64,000 nucleotides of DNA from Pseudomonas beijingensis (GTDB lineage: Bacteria > Pseudomonadota > Gammaproteobacteria > Pseudomonadales > Pseudomonadaceae): the NCBI RefSeq assembly GCF_030687295.1, contig NZ_CP117425.1, forward strand, positions 4,654,001 through 4,718,000. Direction: 5' to 3'. Below are positions 60,631-64,000 of the stretch, piece by piece. Made by a program: the position numbers and the translations under genes. Positions within the stretch are counted from its first letter, which is position 1. Each line of letters opens with the position of its first letter. Under the pieces are notes generated by a model, which made no database searches, was not told the origin of the DNA, and saw only the letters and a program-made list of their open reading frames with translations.

Positions 60631-62280
60631 ATGGATCTGTTGTTACTCATGGCTAAACGCTCCTGGCGGGCACTGCTGGTGGCGACCCTCACGGGTCTGA
60701 CCTGCGGCCTCGCAGCGGCCGGCCTGATCGCCAACATCAACCACAGCCTGGAGGTGTTCGATAAACTGCGCCCGGTGGATGGCCTGCTCTTCGCCGGCCT
60801 GGTGGTGTTGGTCGCGGTGTCGCGGATCATCTCCGACATCAGCCTGCTGCGCCTGGGCCAGGCCGCGGTCAACGACATGCGCCTGCACCTGAGCGCCAAG
60901 CTGATCGACACGCCCTACGCGCAATTGCAGCGCCTGGGCAAGCATCGCCTGCTCGCGATGCTCACCGACGATACGCAGACCATCAGCCAGGCGGTGGAGT
61001 TGGTGCCGATCCTGCTGGTCAACGTCGGGATCATCACCGCATGCCTCGCTTACCTGGGCTGGCTCAGCCTGCCACTGCTGGGCCTGACGCTGCTGCTGAT
61101 CGCCTTGGGCAGCCTGAGCTTCCACTGGCCGCAACGCCGGGCACTGACCTCGATCTCCCGCGCTCGCGAGCTCAAGGACCAGTTGTTCAATCAATACCGC
61201 CTGCTCACCGATGGCAGCAAGGAGCTGCAACTCAACCATCCCCGCCGACAGCACTTCTTCACCCGCCTGCTGATACCGGTGAGCCAGCAATACCGCCGCG
61301 ATTTTGTACGGGGCATGAGCATCTACGCCCTGGTATTGAACTGGGGCAATGCTGTGTTCTACATGCTGATCGGTGTGGTGCTGTTCGCCGCGCCGCATTT
61401 CATCGACTTGAGCGCGAGCCTGGTCACCGGCTATATCCTGGCGATCCTCTACATGATCACGCCGTTGTCGGAGCTGATGCACGCCTTGCCGACCCTCGGC
61501 CGGGCCAGTGTGGCCCTGAACAAGATCCGCGCCCTGGAAGGCGAGATGCAAACCGCCGACGAGACCCGCGACACCATTTCGCCGACCCAGGTGCGCAGCC
61601 TGGTGTGCCGCCATGTCACCCACACCTACTACCGCGAGCGCGAGGACGGGCATTTCACCCTGGGCCCCATCGACCTCACCCTCAATGCCGGCGAAGTGGT
61701 GTTCATCACCGGCGGCAACGGCAGCGGCAAGACCACCCTGGCCTTGTTGCTGACCGGCCTGTACCGGCCGGAAAGCGGTGAGATCATGCTTGACGAGCAG
61801 GTGTCCTCGAGCAACGACAACCACCATTACCGGCAGCACTTCTCGGCGATCTTCACCGACTTCTGCCTGTTCGAGAACCTGTTCGATGGCGACGATCCGC
61901 ACTTGGTGAAGCAGGCGCAGGACTACCTGGTCCACCTGCAACTGGACCATAAGGTGCAAATCGAGGAAGGCAAGCTGACCACGCTGGCGCTGTCCACCGG
62001 GCAACGCAAGCGCCTGGCGCTGCTCAGTGCCTATCTGGATGATCGTCCCTGCTACCTGTTCGATGAATGGGCCGCCGACCAGGACCCGGTGTTCAAGCAC
62101 TTTTTCTACACTCGGATCCTGCCGGACCTGCGCGAGCGCGGCAAATTGCTGATCGTCATCTCCCATGACGATGCCTACTTCGGCCTGGCCGACCGGTTGA
62201 TCCGCATCGAACAGGGCAAGCTCAGCGAAGTCGCCCCGCAGGCTGATGCGATGCCCGTGGCCGAAATGCTGTCCACTTGA
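60631..62280 (+). CDS. Peptide-exporting ABC transporter, permease-ATPase fusion (PvdE/SyrD type)
   Basis: A 549-residue half transporter of the cyclic-peptide/siderophore exporter family. Six membrane helices lie in residues 1-310 (for example LLVATLTGLTCGLAAAGLIA and ILLVNVGIITACLAYLGWL). The ATPase half has Walker A GGNGSGKTT (about 365), the signature region LSTGQRKRLALLSAY, Walker B CYLFDEWAADQDP, and VISHDD. PvdE, the closest well-known relative, moves pyoverdine precursor to the periplasm. Here it most likely moves the lipopeptide across the inner membrane. ATG 60631 lies two bases after the NRPS stop, with GGAGCGG upstream, so it ends the biosynthetic operon. The upstream in-frame extension overlaps the thioesterase and was discarded. 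Confidence 0.92.
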   Translation: MDLLLLMAKRSWRALLVATLTGLTCGLAAAGLIANINHSLEVFDKLRPVDGLLFAGLVVLVAVSRIISDISLLRLGQAAVNDMRLHLSAKLIDTPYAQLQRLGKHRLLAMLTDDTQTISQAVELVPILLVNVGIITACLAYLGWLSLPLLGLTLLLIALGSLSFHWPQRRALTSISRARELKDQLFNQYRLLTDGSKELQLNHPRRQHFFTRLLIPVSQQYRRDFVRGMSIYALVLNWGNAVFYMLIGVVLFAAPHFIDLSASLVTGYILAILYMITPLSELMHALPTLGRASVALNKIRALEGEMQTADETRDTISPTQVRSLVCRHVTHTYYREREDGHFTLGPIDLTLNAGEVVFITGGNGSGKTTLALLLTGLYRPESGEIMLDEQVSSSNDNHHYRQHFSAIFTDFCLFENLFDGDDPHLVKQAQDYLVHLQLDHKVQIEEGKLTTLALSTGQRKRLALLSAYLDDRPCYLFDEWAADQDPVFKHFFYTRILPDLRERGKLLIVISHDDAYFGLADRLIRIEQGKLSEVAPQADAMPVAEMLST

Positions 62281-62318
62281 GAATACGCCCATAATGCCAG
62301 GGCAACCCCAGCCCCATT

Positions 62319-62406
62319 GTGGGAGCGAGCTTGCTCGCGATGGCGTCGACACATTCAGCATTGATGCAAGCTGAGCCACAGCTATCGCGAGCAAGCTCGC
62401 TCCCAC
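62319..62406. repeat. Single REPIN after the siderophore operon
   Basis: The arms GTGGGAGCGAGCTTGCTCGC (from 62319) and the inverse copy ending at 62406 are the same REP type as the array at 17806-18828, but with a different middle (ACACATTCAGCATTGATGC). It lies 39 bp after the exporter stop, between converging genes, where such elements often stabilise or terminate transcripts. Confidence 0.92.
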
Positions 62407-62449
62407 GGGGACTGGCTGTTGCCAGAAAAGGCCCTACCCGCGCTCAAGC

Positions 62450-63133
62450 CTACTCATAGATGTAATGCAGATAGCTCACCTGCTCCGCCACCGGCAGGCG
62501 GTGCAGCTTGGGGCAGGATTCGCAGAGCACCGGCGGTTGACCTTCGACCGGCTCGTGCAGTTGATAATGCAGGCAGCAATGCCGACGCAAAGGCAAGCAG
62601 GGGCAAATCTGCGGCGCCGGTGACTCGACCATGCGTTGCAGGCCCCGCAGCTTCAAGCGGCCGTTGTTCACGGTGACCGGCTCCAGCCACTGGTGCGCCT
62701 CGGCGAAGCCGTCCCTGGACAGGTCCGGGTCCATCCTGGCGAAGGCACCGTCCCAAATGGCGACGAAATTGCCCCACAGTATTTTCGGGGCCAGGCCACC
62801 GGCGGCGGCCAATGTGCCTAACAGGGGCGCCAAGTGCTCGTGGACCAGCCGCGACCAATAGGCCCCGCGGTCATCCGCATCCAAGGCCGACAGCCCGGCG
62901 GCCAGGCCCAACGCCGACGGTTGGCCGTCGTCGTGCAACAGCAGCGCGTCCTCGCCCCAGAACTCGATGGCGCAATGACGCGTCAACACGCAGGCCAGGG
63001 TGGCCGGCAGGACAATACTCATGTAGTTCATCGACCACTGCGACACCACGGCGGCGCGGTTCACCCCCGGGTAACGCAGGGCGAATCGGGCCAGCAAGGG
63101 TTGCAGCGCGGCAGGATCGGCAAGCTGGCTCAA
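62450..63133 (-). CDS. fhuF: FhuF-like siderophore-iron reductase
   Basis: A 227-residue protein with the C-terminal 2Fe-2S cysteine pattern of FhuF: HCC in RRHCCLHYQLHE, then CESC in VLCESCPKLHRLP. FhuF-like enzymes reduce Fe(III)-siderophore in the cytoplasm to release iron. The middle (WGNFVAIWDGAFARMDPDL) is also FhuF-like. The start is uncertain. The only usable codon I see in frame is TTG 63133, which has no clear ribosome site. The frame is open further upstream and reads like protein (VIEFPEWLNQAWPPIQRVI), but it contains no ATG or GTG. It converges with the exporter and diverges from the last gene. Confidence 0.82.
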   Translation of the reverse strand: MSQLADPAALQPLLARFALRYPGVNRAAVVSQWSMNYMSIVLPATLACVLTRHCAIEFWGEDALLLHDDGQPSALGLAAGLSALDADDRGAYWSRLVHEHLAPLLGTLAAAGGLAPKILWGNFVAIWDGAFARMDPDLSRDGFAEAHQWLEPVTVNNGRLKLRGLQRMVESPAPQICPCLPLRRHCCLHYQLHEPVEGQPPVLCESCPKLHRLPVAEQVSYLHYIYE

Positions 63134-63251
63134 CGCGATGGAAGGCTGATCGCCAGGTGCCTGCCGGATGACCCGCTGTATCGGCGGCCAGGCCTGGTTA
63201 AGCCATTCTGGAAATTCGATAACGGGGCTCCCGTGGCTTTCCCTAATTAAT

Positions 63252-63270
63252 GCAAACGATTAGCATTGGC
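63252..63270. promoter_or_regulatory. Possible Fur box between fhuF-like and SbmA-like genes
   Basis: GCAAACGATTAGCATTGGC matches 12 of 19 positions of the Fur consensus by my alignment and lies within AATGCAAACGATTAGCATT. Its place, in the ~200-bp divergent gap next to a siderophore reductase gene, makes iron control plausible. The match is modest. Confidence 0.38.
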
Positions 63271-63332
63271 TGATCCTATCCTCCCTCCCCTGCAAACTCA
63301 ACGTCGTTAGCGACCAGGCTCACCAAGACCCC

Positions 63333-64000
63333 ATGCACACACTTCGCAATTTCTGGCGTCTCGCGCGGCCCTTCTGGGCTTCCGAAGAAAAGTACCCGGC
63401 CTTGTTGCTGCTGTTGGCCACCGTGCTGATGACCCTGTGCCTGGTCGGTGTCAACATCCTCACCAATTTCTGGAACCTGCACTTCTATAACGCCTTGCAG
63501 GCCTTGGACTACCACGGTTTCCTGATCGGCAGCCTGCAGTTCATCCTGCTGCAGATCGGCACGGCCGCCTTTACCGTGGGTGCGTTTCACTTCCAGCAAA
63601 AGCTGACCATCCGTTGGCGGCGCTGGGCGACCCGCAACATGCTCGATCAGTGGCTGGACAGCCAGCGCTACCAGAAGCTGAAACTGACCGAAACCGACGT
63701 CGACAATCCCGATCAGCGGATCGCCGAGGACATCGACCTGTTTATCGTCAAGTCGCTGAAGTTGAGCCTGGGCCTGTTGACGTCAGTGGTGTCGCTGTTT
63801 TCCTTCCTGCATATCCTCTGGCAGGCCTCCAGCCTCGTCAGCGTGCCGTTCAACGAGGAGTCGTAGATACGGGTCTGTGGGTGGGGTCGTCTTGTGTGTG
63901 GTCGCTCTGGGTATGCCCCTGGGCACCGGCCTGGCCTTCTGGCTGGGACGAGCACTGCCCAGCCTCAATTTCATGCAACAGCGGCGTGAAGCGGATTTTC
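63333..64000 (+). CDS. SbmA/BacA-like ABC transporter (permease N-terminus), frame broken near 63860 and cut by window edge
   Basis: The N-terminus (MHTLRNFWRLARPFWASEEK) and FWNLHFYNALQALDYHGFL are typical of the SbmA/BacA/YddA membrane domain. Segments LLLLLATVLMTLCLVGVNIL and FILLQIGTAAFTVGAFHF look like helices. The frame from 63333 stops at 63866 after SLVSVPFNEES. The family sequence resumes in the +1 frame (LGTGLAFWLGRALPSLNFMQ, then QRREADF) to the window end, so there is one surplus base between about 63853 and 63867. The product would be a permease, probably with an ATPase half beyond the window. The neighbouring reductase and Fur-like site suggest a role in siderophore or peptide uptake, which is inference. 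Confidence 0.78.

Overview
The window comes from a Pseudomonas chromosome, most likely the P. fluorescens complex near the corrugata/brassicacearum group. The grounds are the high GC content, Pseudomonas-type REP elements, an H3-type type VI secretion locus, and a lipopeptide siderophore cluster of the corrugatin kind. The species placement is inference.

Region 1 (1-17786) is a type VI secretion system (T6SS). A leftward arm holds tssM (cut by the window edge), tssL, tssK and the lipoprotein gene tssJ. A divergent rightward arm holds tssB, tssC, hcp, tssE, tssF, tssG, tssH/clpV, a DNase I-fold (EEP) protein gene, vgrG and a MORN-repeat protein gene. The order matches the H3-T6SS of P. aeruginosa. 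The EEP protein, between clpV and vgrG, is a candidate effector.

Region 2 (17787-19006) has no gene. It is mainly a head-to-tail array of seven 135-bp units plus a partial eighth. Each unit is a pair of inverted REP sequences (a REPIN).

Region 3 (19007-23609) holds a metallo-beta-lactamase-fold hydrolase, a diaminobutyrate (Dab) aminotransferase and a TonB-dependent receptor. A possible Fur box lies upstream of the receptor, in the divergent promoter region.

Region 4 (23857-62280) is the siderophore assembly line: a stand-alone Fe/2OG hydroxylase, an acyl-AMP ligase-ACP-C loading protein, a second hydroxylase, four further NRPS proteins and an ABC exporter. I count eight adenylation domains. 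Their specificity residues read His-like, Dab, unassigned, Ser, Ser (with active E domain), Asp, Dab, Asp. Three beta-hydroxylases (two free, one fused to an NRPS C-terminus) and two catalytically degenerate C-like 'interface' domains fit one hydroxy-His and two hydroxy-Asp, enough for hexadentate Fe(III) binding. The predicted product is acyl-OHHis-Dab-X-Ser-D-Ser-OHAsp-Dab-OHAsp, a corrugatin/ornicorrugatin/histicorrugatin-type lipo-octapeptide. The receptor imports it, the aminotransferase supplies Dab, and a FhuF-like reductase (62450-63133) may release the iron.

Region 5 (62281-64000) holds another REPIN, the FhuF-like reductase, a second possible Fur box and the start of an SbmA/BacA-like transporter.

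Three genes (tssK, the His-module NRPS and the last transporter) are broken by five frame changes. All are net +1, and three are C or G surpluses in short runs. I think base-calling errors are more likely than real decay.
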